Below, piece after piece: positions 1 through 8,502 of a stretch of DNA of 40,917 nucleotides. The notes beneath the pieces were generated by a model. That model was not told where the DNA came from. It worked only from the letters and a program-made list of their open reading frames with translations, and made no database searches. The stretch comes from Chloroflexota bacterium (lineage in GTDB: Bacteria > Chloroflexota > UBA5177), in NCBI GenBank assembly GCA_025966365.1, contig JAICWV010000013.1, positions 1 through 40,917 of the forward strand. The letters run 5' to 3'. Numbering within the stretch: position 1 is the stretch's first letter; every line of letters starts with the position of its first letter. The translations under genes were made by a program, and so were the position numbers.

Positions 1-1
1 C

Positions 2-610
2 GTCCATCAGGTCGAGTACCTGATCGTCTACGGGACTCGGTTCCAGGCGGTCATGGAGACGACTCCGCATCGCTACTACATGGCTGATTCCGGGTCCGTG
101 CTTGCTCTTGGAGGTACGGCTGCGATCGCGGCGTGTCTGGTGATGCTGTACGCTCGCCGTCACGCGATCAGTCTGCTGCGTGCCCGGATTCCGGCGCGTT
201 TTCACCGCCTCGTACCGACGACATCGCCACAGCTGACCTGGCGGGCAGTGCTGATGACTGCCTTCCTGCTGGCGGCGTGTCAGGTGGCCATCTATGCCGT
301 TCAGGAGAACCTGGAGTGGATGTACGCCGGACTCAGCGCACCCGGGATCTGGGTGCTGATTGGCTCGCAGCATCTGACCGTCCTGCCGCTCCACGCCCTT
401 GTCGCTCTGTGCGGCTCGGTTCTCCTCTGGACTCTGTCGGTCCTCTGCCGCGGTTCGGAATCAACTCTCGAGGCCGTCCGGGTGCTGGCAGAACGTTTTG
501 GCGGCCGGCCTCACATGTCCGGCCGGTTCCCGCCGGCTGGACATCGTCTCCCACATCGCCGTCTCCTTCGGACCGCCCGGGGACTTCGGTCGCCGCCGAT
601 CGCAGCCTGA
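2..610 (+). CDS. Membrane protein of unknown function (5'-truncated)
   Basis: The reading frame is open to the left edge of the window, so the true start lies outside; an internal ATG at 53 is not necessarily the start. About 200 residues are visible. Three hydrophobic stretches look like membrane segments: the ones starting near MADSGSVLALGG, near WRAVLMTAFLLAAC, and near LTVLPLHALVALCG. The C-terminal 50 residues are rich in Arg and Pro and probably cytoplasmic. I do not recognise the family. It ends 57 bp before the next membrane-protein gene on the same strand, which has its own ribosome-binding site, so the two may be one operon. No catalytic motif is visible. Confidence 0.55.
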   Translation, partial: VHQVEYLIVYGTRFQAVMETTPHRYYMADSGSVLALGGTAAIAACLVMLYARRHAISLLRARIPARFHRLVPTTSPQLTWRAVLMTAFLLAACQVAIYAVQENLEWMYAGLSAPGIWVLIGSQHLTVLPLHALVALCGSVLLWTLSVLCRGSESTLEAVRVLAERFGGRPHMSGRFPPAGHRLPHRRLLRTARGLRSPPIAA

Positions 611-667
611 GCATCCAGCGCTGACCCGTTTTTCACTCCCTGGTCTCAGTCTCGAAGGAGTCATACC

Positions 668-2044
668 TTGTTCACGTCCTACGTCCTGATCTCACACATG
701 TCGCACGCCTTCGGCAAGCGGTACGATCTCCCGGTGCCGCTCTGGCTCTTTGTCGGAGGAGGCGCCGTCGTCGTCTTTCTCTCGTTCTTGCTCGTCCTGC
801 CGCGGACGCTCCCCATCGAGGGAGTCAATGAGCTGCCCGACCGTCTCGGCCGCTACGTCACATCCATCCCGCTGGCGGTCATCGCCTGGCTCATCATGCT
901 GGGCCTGATCATTGGCGGCCTCTTTGGCTCGCAGGAGATCGCCGAGAATATCCTGCCCACCGCCTTCTGGCTCATTGCCTGGATTGCTATTCCTGTCTCC
1001 TGCGGGATTCTTGGCAACTGGACCAGACCGCTTAATCCCTATGCCGCGCTGGCTCGGGCGGTTGACCGGCCCGGGCTTCAGCGCGCCATCCTGGGGGGAC
1101 CGCCGCTGGCATGGCCTTCCTGGCTCGGCTGGTGGCCCGCGGTGGTCATCTTCTTCATCGTTGCCAGCGGTGAATTGATCTACAACGCCTGGGCGACGAT
1201 CCCGGCGGTGACCGCGGCGGGGCTAGCGATCTATGCCCTGATAACGGCGGCTGCCGCGCTTGCCTTCGGGAGCGAGGCATGGCTGGAGCGGGGCGAGATG
1301 TTTTCGGTGTTATACAGCACGTGGGGAAGGCTGGGGTACTTCCGCTTTGGCGCGCCGGGGACGCGCGGCTTTGGAGGAGGACTGAAGGCGAGGTTCGAGC
1401 CGGCGGTCAGCCGCATCACCTTTGTCCTTCTGCTCCTGGCTTCGGTGTCCTTCGACGGCCTGCTCGCCACCCCCGCCTGGAAGCACGCCCGCGACAATCT
1501 GCCCTCGACATTTACTCCGGGCACCGCGCCCTACCTGATCGCTACCACGCTCGTCTTCATTGGGCTGGTTCTGGTGGCATGGGCGCTCTTCGGCGGGTTC
1601 GCGTCGGCGGTGCGCGCCGCAGGCTCGCTGGAAGGCTCGGTGGTGGACGTGCTGGCCGGCCTCCTTCCCTCGCTGCTTCCCATTGCCTTTGGCTACCTGG
1701 TCGCGCACAACCTCGAGTACCTGGCCATCAACGGGCAGCTCCTCTTTCCGCTGCTGGGCAATCCTGCCGGTTTTTCGTGGTGGCCGGTGCTACCGTACCC
1801 CTTCAATGACAGTTACGAGCTGAAGACCAACATCCTGCCCTCGAGCATCTACTGGTATTTCGACGTGGCACTGATCATATTCGTCCACATCGTGGCCGTC
1901 ATCCTGGCACACGACTACCTGATCAAGGCGACACGCACGGTCCGGACCGCACGGAGGGCGGAGTGGCCCTGGGTCATCGACATGATCATCTACACCATGT
2001 CCAGCCTGTGGCTCCTGGCCCAGCCGCTGGTAAAGGGAGGGTAG
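668..2044 (+). CDS. Polytopic membrane protein, resembles proteins annotated as fenitrothion hydrolase
   Basis: A 458-residue protein with about ten predicted membrane segments. The start is TTG at 668, chosen because AAGGAG lies at 655-660, 7 nt upstream. The N-terminus, SHAFGKRYDLPVPLWLF followed by a hydrophobic stretch, resembles a family of actinobacterial and Chloroflexota membrane proteins that databases often label fenitrothion hydrolase. From memory that label traces to one Burkholderia locus, and it should not be read as a proven activity here. No nuclease, hydrolase or ATPase motif is visible. Scattered His, Trp and Tyr in the loops (for example the segment with AHNLEYLAINGQ) could bind metal or a cofactor, but this is speculation. 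It is convergent with the MauE-like gene, whose stop directly abuts this one. Confidence 0.7.
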   Translation: MFTSYVLISHMSHAFGKRYDLPVPLWLFVGGGAVVVFLSFLLVLPRTLPIEGVNELPDRLGRYVTSIPLAVIAWLIMLGLIIGGLFGSQEIAENILPTAFWLIAWIAIPVSCGILGNWTRPLNPYAALARAVDRPGLQRAILGGPPLAWPSWLGWWPAVVIFFIVASGELIYNAWATIPAVTAAGLAIYALITAAAALAFGSEAWLERGEMFSVLYSTWGRLGYFRFGAPGTRGFGGGLKARFEPAVSRITFVLLLLASVSFDGLLATPAWKHARDNLPSTFTPGTAPYLIATTLVFIGLVLVAWALFGGFASAVRAAGSLEGSVVDVLAGLLPSLLPIAFGYLVAHNLEYLAINGQLLFPLLGNPAGFSWWPVLPYPFNDSYELKTNILPSSIYWYFDVALIIFVHIVAVILAHDYLIKATRTVRTARRAEWPWVIDMIIYTMSSLWLLAQPLVKGG

Positions 2045-2599
2045 TTACTCGCCTGCGGCCCGGGCTCGCCGATTCGCTACCCACTCGTCGATCGAGAGCG
2101 CTCCCGATCCGAGCCAGGCCACGCCAAGCGCCAGAGCCAGGAGGATGACATCGCGAATGACGTCCCACCAGCCCACGGTATCGCCGCCTGCCAGGGCGGT
2201 GATGACCGGGTTGGTGGTCGAGCCGAAACAGCCGCAGGGATGCGCCGTGTGCCCGGTGATGAGGGCGTCAAGCAGAGCCACGATGAACATCAGGAGCATG
2301 GCGGCGGTGGCAGCCGCGGCCAGCCGCCCCAGGAAGCCCACGATCAGGTAGAGCGCGGCCAGAATTTCGACCCACGGAAGGATCAGCGCGAAGGGCGCGG
2401 CGAGCGGGTCAGGCATGAGATGGAAGGCTCGAACCGTCTCAGCGAACTCGGACGGCGCCTGTACTTTGCTGATCCCGGCGAGCAGGAAGATAGCAGCCAG
2501 CACCAGGCGCGCGACCAGCAGGGCCCGGCGGGTCAGGTTCTCATCCGAGACGAGGTGAGTCGAGGCGTCAGGAGCCGCGGAGGGCGCTGTCGATCGCAT
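2045..2599 (-). CDS. MauE/DoxX-family redox-associated membrane protein
   Basis: A 184-residue protein with four to five membrane helices (ARLVLAAIFLLAGISK; a second hydrophobic stretch from about LPWVEILAAL onward; a third around AATAAMLLMFIVALLD). The motif HPCGCFG between helices is typical of the MauE branch, which is thought to pass electrons across the membrane to thioredoxin-like partners. The gene immediately upstream encodes such a partner, a membrane-anchored thioredoxin, and the start overlaps its 3' end by 32 bp. No good Shine-Dalgarno precedes the start, so translation is probably coupled. It is the last gene of the mutM to mauE operon. The exact electron donor is unknown. Confidence 0.75.
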   Translation of the reverse strand: MRSTAPSAAPDASTHLVSDENLTRRALLVARLVLAAIFLLAGISKVQAPSEFAETVRAFHLMPDPLAAPFALILPWVEILAALYLIVGFLGRLAAAATAAMLLMFIVALLDALITGHTAHPCGCFGSTTNPVITALAGGDTVGWWDVIRDVILLALALGVAWLGSGALSIDEWVANRRARAAGE

Positions 2600-3314
2600 T
2601 GGCCAGGGTAGCTTGCGGTTCTTCGCCGGAGCTGGAGTGGACGATCTTCCCGTTCTTGTCGATGATGTAGATGCCCGGGTATGAGGAGATCCCGTACCGG
2701 TTCACAGTACGGAAGTCGGGATCGACAAGTTGCGGCACGTGCTCGTGGAAGGTGTTGGCGAACCAGCGCAGGTCTGCTGCCGAGGCGGGCGTTGTATCCA
2801 GGCCGAAGCTGCTGTCGTAGTTGGGACCGTAAGGGTTGGCGAGGACAGACCAGACCCGGACGCCGTGAGATTGGTACCGGTTTGCCAGGTTCTGAATGAT
2901 GGAGGCTTCACGCTGGCAATGCGGGCACCAGACGGCGAAGAACTCGAGCAGAACCGGATGACCTCGCTGTGCCGCCAGTGAGTACGATTTGCCGCCGACG
3001 TCGGTAAGCGTGAAATCGGGCGCCTGGGTGCCGACCTTGAGCATGTTCGCATTGGGTGAATAGGCGGTTGGCGTGGTGACCGCGGGCCCGTTTCCGTTAT
3101 GGACACCGCCAACGCTGTTGATCCGGATAAATGCCATTACCACGATGATGGCGACGACGGCGACGGTAATCAGTCCACCGATGATCTGGACGGGCGAGAA
3201 GCCGCTCCCGGATGCCGGCGCCTTTCGTTGCTGCCGCTCGACTGCCCGCCGCTGGGTCCGGGTGGTTTGTTTTCGTGCATCCGCCCGCCTGGTTGTTTGC
3301 CGTCTCTGTGCCAT
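2568..3314 (-). CDS. Membrane-anchored thioredoxin-like (TlpA/redoxin) protein
   Basis: A 248-residue protein. A strongly basic N-terminal 32 residues is followed by one membrane segment (about 42-63) and an extracytoplasmic TlpA-like domain. The active-site Cys pair is FAVWCPHCQRE (C130, C133). The later 'SSYPGIYIIDKNGKIV' segment carries the Tyr-Pro that corresponds to the cis-Pro loop of the fold. The likely role is reduction or formation of disulfides in exported proteins, with electrons from the MauE-like protein encoded directly downstream. It starts 7 bp after coaE; GAGAGAGGC precedes the ATG. The long Arg/Gln-rich cytoplasmic tail is unusual for the family and resembles that of the parvulin protein at 17519-18811. 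Confidence 0.85.
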   Translation of the reverse strand: MAQRRQTTRRADARKQTTRTQRRAVERQQRKAPASGSGFSPVQIIGGLITVAVVAIIVVMAFIRINSVGGVHNGNGPAVTTPTAYSPNANMLKVGTQAPDFTLTDVGGKSYSLAAQRGHPVLLEFFAVWCPHCQREASIIQNLANRYQSHGVRVWSVLANPYGPNYDSSFGLDTTPASAADLRWFANTFHEHVPQLVDPDFRTVNRYGISSYPGIYIIDKNGKIVHSSSGEEPQATLANAIDSALRGS

Positions 3315-3321
3315 GCCTCTC

Positions 3322-3948
3322 TCATTCAGTCAATTCGCGGGTGAGCTCTGCCCAACCGCCGCTCACATTCTCTCGCAGCTCCATTAGAGAGGCATTATTG
3401 TTAACCACTCGGGTGACCGATGGGTGATCGAAGGATGGCTGGGCGCGGATGCGGGCACCGGCATCCTCACGCGTCATGCCGCGTGTTTTTGTCAGCCTGC
3501 GCATCTCTTCGCCGCGCGGACAGCGAACTACCCACACAGCGTCCATCAGCGGGAGGAGGTCGCTCTGGAGCAGCTTTACCGCGTCCACTATCACCAGCCC
3601 ACGCCTTCCGGCGTGGGCGTGCAGCCGTTCCCGCACGACTCGCCGCACGGCCGGATGCGTGATGGCCTCGAGTCGCCGCAGCTTCTCGGGGTCGGCGAAG
3701 ACGATCCGGCCCAGGGCGGGACGATTCACGGAGCCGTCGGCGTTGAGAACCTCCTGCCCGAATGCATCTGCGACGCGGGGGATCAGCTCGCGGTCGCGGG
3801 CCATGAGGTCATGGACGATTTGATCTGCGTCGATCCGCTCCAGCGCCCCCATCTCGAGCAGGATGTCGCCCACCGTGGTCTTGCCGCAGCCGATGGGCCC
3901 GGTCAGGCCGAGGACGAGCGGAGACGCTTCCGTATGTCGTCGATCCAT
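3322..3948 (-). CDS. coaE: Dephospho-CoA kinase
   Basis: A 208-residue protein, the usual size for CoaE, which phosphorylates the ribose 3'-hydroxyl of dephospho-CoA in the last step of coenzyme A synthesis. The P-loop is GLTGPIGCGKTT (about 14-25; Cys replaces the commoner Ser). It is followed by the substrate-binding IDADQIVHDL segment and the ITHPAVRR motif. The start ATG lies inside the ABC-F gene (46-bp overlap), giving an N-terminus of nine residues before the first strand. It is cytoplasmic and belongs to the minus-strand operon with the ABC-F and thioredoxin genes. Confidence 0.93.
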   Translation of the reverse strand: MDRRHTEASPLVLGLTGPIGCGKTTVGDILLEMGALERIDADQIVHDLMARDRELIPRVADAFGQEVLNADGSVNRPALGRIVFADPEKLRRLEAITHPAVRRVVRERLHAHAGRRGLVIVDAVKLLQSDLLPLMDAVWVVRCPRGEEMRRLTKTRGMTREDAGARIRAQPSFDHPSVTRVVNNNASLMELRENVSGGWAELTRELTE

Positions 3949-5732
3949 TGACCCTGCGCCGTTTCCAGCGATCGCTGAACCGTCTGGTAGCGGTCGATCA
4001 GCTCGCGGAGCTGTGCCACGGTGCCCGCCGAGCCCACGTCGGCGAGGCGAGCTGCCAGAGACACGGCTTCCGCTTCCAGGTCCAACAGGCTGTAGCGCTC
4101 CACCGGCGGCCCGCTCTCTCGGGTGGCCGCCTCGGTCCGGTCGAGTGGGGCGGCAGTGCCGTCGGCGTACCCACTGTAGGTGCCTGCGTAGCGAGTCATC
4201 ACTCCTGCATCGACCACCCAGAGCTGCTGGGCCAGGCTGTCGATGAGGAAGCGGTCGTGCGATACGAAGAGGATGGTGCCGCCGAAGCTGGACAGGACCG
4301 CCTGGAGCGCATCCCGGGAGGCAATGTCGAGATGGTTGGTGGGCTCATCCAGGATCAGAACGTTCGGCGCCTCGAGGATCAGCCGGGCGAGGGCAACCCG
4401 GCTTCGCTCTCCCCCGCTGAGGACACTGACCGTCTTGAAGACGTCGTCACCGGAGAACAGAAAGCGGCCGAGGTAGCCACGACCCTCTTCCTCGCCGATG
4501 GGTCGTGCCTGCTGGATCTCCTCCAGGACCGTCCGAGACTCGTCCAGGCTCTCCAATGACTGCGAGTAGTACCCGAGGGTCGTGTTGCTGCCCCAGCGAA
4601 TCGTTCCTTCTAGCGGCTCCAGTTCTCCCACCAGCGTGCGCAGCAGAGTCGTTTTGCCGGCGCCATTAGGTCCGACCACTGCAACGCGCTCGCCTCGCCG
4701 GACGACAACGTCCTCGGGCAGCGTCACCAGCGGATTGCCGTCGTAGCCCGCGACCAGGTTCCGGGCCTGCAGCACGAGATCACCGCTGCGCCGCGCCGGC
4801 TCCAGGCGCAGATGTACCGCCTCGGCGTCCTGGGGGCGTTCGATGCGCTCCAGCCGGTCCAGCCGTTTTTGCCGGCCCCGAGCTTCCTTCGAGCGCTGCC
4901 CGGCGCCGTAGCGCCGGATAAACTCCTCGGTCCTGGCGATGTGACGCTGTTGCGCCTCCCACTCCTCCTGCTGCCTCTCCGTGCGCTCGGCCTTGAGTTG
5001 CAGGAAGCGCGAGTACGGCGCGTCATATTCGGCCGTCCGGCCCAACGAGACCTCGACGGTTCGATTGGTGACGCGGTCGAGGAGATAGCGGTCGTGGGCG
5101 ACGATCACGAAGCTGCGCTTCAAGTCACGCAGGTAGGACTCGAGCCATTCCACGGCCGGGATGTCCAGGTGGTTGGTGGGCTCGTCGAGCAAGAGCAGAT
5201 CGGCGTCTTCGAGGAGGGTGCGGGCCAGATTGGCGCGGGTCCGCTGCCCGCCGCTCAGGTTGTCGATGGGCACATCCCAGAGATCGCGGCCAAGCTCCAG
5301 GCCGAGCAGGACCCGTTCGATTCGGTCTCGATAGTCATAGCCCGCGTGCTCGATCAGTGCTTGCAGCTCGCCGTACTCGGCCATGAGCGCCGGGTTCGGG
5401 TCTCTCGCCATCTCTGCTTCCAGCAGCCGCAGCCGCTCCTGCGCCTCGATCACGTGCCGGAAGACGTCGAGCATGGCCTCGTAGGCCGTCTCGGCGCCGG
5501 CGAAGTCGGGGTCTTGTGGGAGATAGGCCAGGCGCAACCCCCGCTCTCGGCCCACAGTTCCTCCGTCCGGTTCCTCTAGCCCCGCGATCATCCGCAGGAT
5601 GGTGGACTTCCCGGCGCCGTTGGTTCCGATCAGTGCCAGGTGGTCGCCCCGCTCCACGCCAAAGGAGACGCCGCGGAGAACCTCCTCGGCGCCGAAGCGC
5701 TTGGAAACGTTGGAAAGGGTGATGAGGGACAT
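3903..5732 (-). CDS. ABC-F family ATPase (ribosome-associated, Uup/EttA type)
   Basis: A 609-residue protein with two ABC domains and no membrane segments, which defines the ABC-F class of translation factors. Domain 1 has Walker A GTNGAGKST (about 36-44), signature LSGGQRTRANLAR and Walker B LLLLDEPTNHLD. Domain 2 has GPNGAGKTT, LSGGERSRVALAR and VLILDEPTNHLD. The linker between them is charged, as expected for the P-site tRNA interaction motif. The C-terminal 80 residues look like a short coiled coil, as in Uup. The sequence alone cannot separate Uup, YdiF, EttA or an antibiotic-resistance member; the C-terminal extension argues for a Uup/YdiF-like protein. It starts 13 bp after mutM without a clear Shine-Dalgarno. 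Confidence 0.9.
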   Translation of the reverse strand: MSLITLSNVSKRFGAEEVLRGVSFGVERGDHLALIGTNGAGKSTILRMIAGLEEPDGGTVGRERGLRLAYLPQDPDFAGAETAYEAMLDVFRHVIEAQERLRLLEAEMARDPNPALMAEYGELQALIEHAGYDYRDRIERVLLGLELGRDLWDVPIDNLSGGQRTRANLARTLLEDADLLLLDEPTNHLDIPAVEWLESYLRDLKRSFVIVAHDRYLLDRVTNRTVEVSLGRTAEYDAPYSRFLQLKAERTERQQEEWEAQQRHIARTEEFIRRYGAGQRSKEARGRQKRLDRLERIERPQDAEAVHLRLEPARRSGDLVLQARNLVAGYDGNPLVTLPEDVVVRRGERVAVVGPNGAGKTTLLRTLVGELEPLEGTIRWGSNTTLGYYSQSLESLDESRTVLEEIQQARPIGEEEGRGYLGRFLFSGDDVFKTVSVLSGGERSRVALARLILEAPNVLILDEPTNHLDIASRDALQAVLSSFGGTILFVSHDRFLIDSLAQQLWVVDAGVMTRYAGTYSGYADGTAAPLDRTEAATRESGPPVERYSLLDLEAEAVSLAARLADVGSAGTVAQLRELIDRYQTVQRSLETAQGQWIDDIRKRLRSSSA

Positions 5733-5745
5733 GGGGTCATGTCAT

Positions 5746-6570
5746 TTATACCTGGCAGGCGGGGCAGAAATGGGTTCCCCGACCTCCCACCACGATGCGC
5801 TCGATAGGAGTACCGCAGGCGGGGCAGGGTTCCTGGTTCCGGCGAAAGACGGAGAGGGTGTTCTGGAAGGTTCCCTGGCGGCCTTCGATGTCGCGGTAGC
5901 TACTGAAGGTGGTTCCCCGGCTGTCCACGGCCGAGCCGAGAACCTCTCGAATGGCCCCGTACAGATGCGTGATCTCCCGCGGAGATAGGGTTCCGGCTCG
6001 CCTGAGCGGGTGAATGTGCGCCCGGAAGAGGCTCTCATCGACATAGATATTGCCCAGGCCGGCCACGATCTCCTGATTGAGGAGCAATGACTTTATGGGC
6101 GCGGTGCGTCGTCCCAGGGTGGTGGCGAGGTCGTGCTCCGTGAAGTCAGTCGACAGCGGTTCCGGTCCCATCCGGCTCCAGGGCATCGACCGCTCCGACC
6201 CATCTGACTGCATCACCAGGGCCTTGCCGAACTTGCGGGCATCGTCGAACCGGAGCTCAGTGCCGTCGTCCAGTTGAAATATAAGCCGGACGTAGGGCTC
6301 CATCGGCGCGCCATGCGAGCGAAGGAGGACTGAGCCGGTCATGCCGCGGTGGATGATGAGCGCGTCTCCGGAATCAAGCTCGAAAATGGCGTACTTGCCG
6401 CGCCGCCGGATGGAGGTGATGGTGCGGCCGCTGACCCGCTGGGCGAACTCGGGAAATTCAGGGTACCGAACGGTGCCGGTGAAGGGCGCAGCGACGGCAG
6501 TGATGGTGCGACCCCCGACTCGCGCCGAGAGGTCGCGCACCATGGTCTCGACCTCAGGAAGCTCAGGCAT
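5746..6570 (-). CDS. mutM: Formamidopyrimidine-DNA glycosylase
   Basis: A 274-residue bifunctional glycosylase/AP lyase that excises 8-oxoguanine and formamidopyrimidines. It begins MPELPEVETMVRDL, with the catalytic Pro2 and Glu3 exposed after Met removal. The RRGKYAIFEL segment (Lys near 57) is the conserved substrate-binding Lys. The C-terminus carries the zinc finger CPACG...HFCPAC (C-X2-C-X16-C-X2-C). Length and domain order are normal. It is the first gene of a minus-strand operon (mutM, ABC-F, coaE, thioredoxin, mauE) and is divergent from the response regulator at 6690. Confidence 0.95.
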   Translation of the reverse strand: MPELPEVETMVRDLSARVGGRTITAVAAPFTGTVRYPEFPEFAQRVSGRTITSIRRRGKYAIFELDSGDALIIHRGMTGSVLLRSHGAPMEPYVRLIFQLDDGTELRFDDARKFGKALVMQSDGSERSMPWSRMGPEPLSTDFTEHDLATTLGRRTAPIKSLLLNQEIVAGLGNIYVDESLFRAHIHPLRRAGTLSPREITHLYGAIREVLGSAVDSRGTTFSSYRDIEGRQGTFQNTLSVFRRNQEPCPACGTPIERIVVGGRGTHFCPACQV

Positions 6571-6658
6571 TACAGCCCAGTATGATGCAGCGGGTCAACG
6601 ATCACGGTCGCGATATCGACCTCGGTCGGAGACATCTGGCCGATCGCTATAGCCTGCC

Positions 6659-6686
6659 TATACAATCTGGCCACAGAAAGGTGGGG
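6659..6686 (+). promoter_or_regulatory. Probable -10 element and Shine-Dalgarno of the response regulator
   Basis: TATACAAT at 6659-6666 is a good -10, followed by GAAAGGTGGG (6676-6685) just before the GTG at 6690. No convincing -35 is visible 17 nt upstream. An exact direct repeat ATCTGGCC occurs at 6634-6641 and 6665-6672, 31 bp apart and bracketing the -10. This is the spacing of three helical turns and could be an autoregulatory site, but eight bases twice is weak evidence. Confidence 0.4.
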
Positions 6687-6689
6687 AGC

Positions 6690-7355
6690 GTGACCGAGGT
6701 CCTGGTTATCGAGGACGACGAAGCGATCAGCGATTTGCTGCGCCGGGGACTGAGCTATGAGGGCTATAAGGTATCGGTGGCGCAGGATGGGACGTCCGGG
6801 CTGCTGATGGCGCGGGACGCGCCTCCTGATCTGGTAGTCCTCGATCTGATGCTTCCGGGCATCGACGGACTGGAAGTGTGCCGCCGCCTGCGGGCTGCCG
6901 ACGACGTTCCCATCCTGGTTCTGACGGCCCGGGGGACGGTTTCTGACCGGATCGCGGGCCTGGATAGCGGCGCCGACGACTACATGGTCAAGCCGTTCTC
7001 CATCGACGAGCTACTGGCGCGAGTGCGAGCGCTCCTGCGGCGCAAGCAGCCGGCCGAAGAGACGGAACTCCACTTTGCCGACCTGCTCATGGACACCAAG
7101 GCCCATGAGGTCAAACGCGGCGAGCGACTGGTGCACCTCACCGCCAAGCAGTACGACCTGCTGGAGTTTTTCCTGAGCCATCCCCGGCAGGTACTCTCGG
7201 CCGAGACCATCTACTCCCACGTGTGGGGGAGCACCTACGACTCCAACGTGGTGCAGGTCTTCATCCGCAATCTACGGCTGGCGCTGGGCGAGCCAGATCT
7301 CATCCAGACCATTCGTGGCGCCGGATACGTGCTGCGGGAGCCGGTGGCGGAATAG
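6690..7355 (+). CDS. OmpR/PhoB-family response regulator (orphan)
   Basis: The start is GTG at 6690, giving 221 residues; an upstream in-frame ATG at 6582 would add 36 residues unlike the family and lies before the probable -10. The receiver domain (1-120) has Asp9/Asp10, the phospho-acceptor Asp52 (LDLMLPGIDG), Thr79 and Lys101. The C-terminal winged helix (about 128-220) includes LTAKQYDLLEFFLSHPRQVL and VWG, then VFIRNLRLALGEP. It should bind DNA as a dimer after phosphorylation. No histidine kinase gene is adjacent: ridA follows on the other strand, so the partner is encoded elsewhere or lost. Confidence 0.92.
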   Translation: MTEVLVIEDDEAISDLLRRGLSYEGYKVSVAQDGTSGLLMARDAPPDLVVLDLMLPGIDGLEVCRRLRAADDVPILVLTARGTVSDRIAGLDSGADDYMVKPFSIDELLARVRALLRRKQPAEETELHFADLLMDTKAHEVKRGERLVHLTAKQYDLLEFFLSHPRQVLSAETIYSHVWGSTYDSNVVQVFIRNLRLALGEPDLIQTIRGAGYVLREPVAE

Positions 7356-7365
7356 AGCCGGGCTG

Positions 7366-7827
7366 CTAGCCGCCTACCTCGACAATCAGGTCCACCTCGA
7401 CTGCCGCATCCAGCGGCAGCCCGGCCACGCCAATGGCAGCGCGGGCGTGTTTCCCCTTTTCGCCGAAAAGCTTCACAAGCAGATCCGAGGCACCGTTGAC
7501 CACGGTCGATTGATCGCTGAATCCCTCGGCGCTATTGACATAACCCGTAACTTTCACCACCTGGCTGATCGCATCCAGGCTGCCGGTGAGGTCCTGGACC
7601 GCGGCCAGAGCGTTGAGGGCGCATGTCTGCGCCTCGTCATAGGCGTCGTCCTGGGTGAGCTCGATGCCCACCTTCCCACGGCGCGTGAGCCGGCCGTCGC
7701 GGGTAGGGATCTGGCCCGAGGTGTAGATCAGGTTGCCAACTCGAACGGCAGGAACGTAACTGGCGACGGGGCGCGCGGGCTGGGGGAGCGTCAGCCCCAT
7801 GGATCGCAGCGTGTCTTGCACCGACAT
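7366..7827 (-). CDS. RidA/YjgF family protein
   Basis: A 153-residue Rid-family protein, longer at the N-terminus than RidA itself (about 128 residues) and more like the longer Rid subgroups. Family members act as enamine/imine deaminases that remove reactive 2-aminoacrylate. The key Arg that binds the carboxylate is present at about 129 in [12 protein letters not shown], followed by VEVDLIVEV, as in the E. coli RXXXXXXXLP pattern. GGAGG lies 7-11 nt before the ATG. It is convergent with the response regulator and divergent from the gene at 7974. I infer deaminase activity from Arg129; subgroup assignment would need a tree. Confidence 0.88.
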   Translation of the reverse strand: MSVQDTLRSMGLTLPQPARPVASYVPAVRVGNLIYTSGQIPTRDGRLTRRGKVGIELTQDDAYDEAQTCALNALAAVQDLTGSLDAISQVVKVTGYVNSAEGFSDQSTVVNGASDLLVKLFGEKGKHARAAIGVAGLPLDAAVEVDLIVEVGG

Positions 7828-7959
7828 GAAGTGCCTCCTCGAGGGCGAGAATCTGCCAATGCGGGGCAGGCCAGCACGGACTGTGCCAGGGAGAAAGGGG
7901 CAGTGATTCTGAACTTCACGCCGGGTCAGAATCTCCCGACTCCCAACGTGTGTAACCGG

Positions 7960-7974
7960 TACAATCGGGCATCA
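7960..7974 (+). promoter_or_regulatory. -10 element of an apparently leaderless gene
   Basis: TACAAT at 7960-7965 lies 8 bp before the ATG at 7974, so transcription would start at or within 2 nt of the start codon. There is no Shine-Dalgarno between them. No clear -35 is visible. Confidence 0.4.
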
Positions 7975-8432
7975 TGGGTGTCAAGTACCGAACCAACGCT
8001 TTTTTCAACGGCGTCAGCTCCTTCAAGACCGCGTTTCCCGATCTCAACGATGCCACGGTCGAGTGGCAGGAGCACCGCGGGCCTGAGGACATGCGGGGAC
8101 TCGACTCGCGGAAAACCGGCTTTCGCCGCGGGAATTTCACGCAGGGCATCCTTCCCTGCTCCAACTCCGCCTGCCACGAGGGCGGCTACCAGGTCGATCG
8201 GCTGATCGCGCAGATGGTCCGAGATGGCGAGACTGAGCGAACCGGCGTCATGCTGTGCTCCGGCCGCGAAGTAGGCGAGGAGGTTCGGCGGGGGCCGATC
8301 CGCTGCCCCTACCGCATCGAATATTCCGTCAAGCTCACCCCCAGAGGTCAGGACGAGCCGGAGCCGCAGGGGCGGAAGCAGTCCAACCGGCGCGGACGGC
8401 ACCGCCAGCACCGCCGCTCCAGCGCCGCGTAG
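7974..8432 (+). CDS. Small Cys-containing protein of unknown function
   Basis: A 152-residue protein I do not recognise. The middle part contains CSNSACHEGGYQ, then LCSGREVG and RCPYRIEY: four Cys and one His spaced as in a single zinc-binding site. The C-terminal 35 residues are highly basic (Arg/Lys/Gln) and probably disordered or nucleic-acid binding. A -10 element sits 8 bp before the ATG, suggesting a leaderless transcript. An open frame on the opposite strand (7926-8438) is a compositional shadow. Role unknown; an RNA- or DNA-associated zinc protein is a guess. Confidence 0.6.
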   Translation: MGVKYRTNAFFNGVSSFKTAFPDLNDATVEWQEHRGPEDMRGLDSRKTGFRRGNFTQGILPCSNSACHEGGYQVDRLIAQMVRDGETERTGVMLCSGREVGEEVRRGPIRCPYRIEYSVKLTPRGQDEPEPQGRKQSNRRGRHRQHRRSSAA

Positions 8433-8502
8433 CGGCACTAGACGGCGGGCTTATACTCCGGGTAAGATGCCGTGTTGCGCCGGTGTGCGCCTGGAGGAAG
8501 CA

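Noticed and set aside
7926-8438. Minus-strand 170-codon frame opposite the gene at 7974
   Set aside because: Compositional shadow without motifs; the plus strand has the clustered Cys residues and a -10 element.
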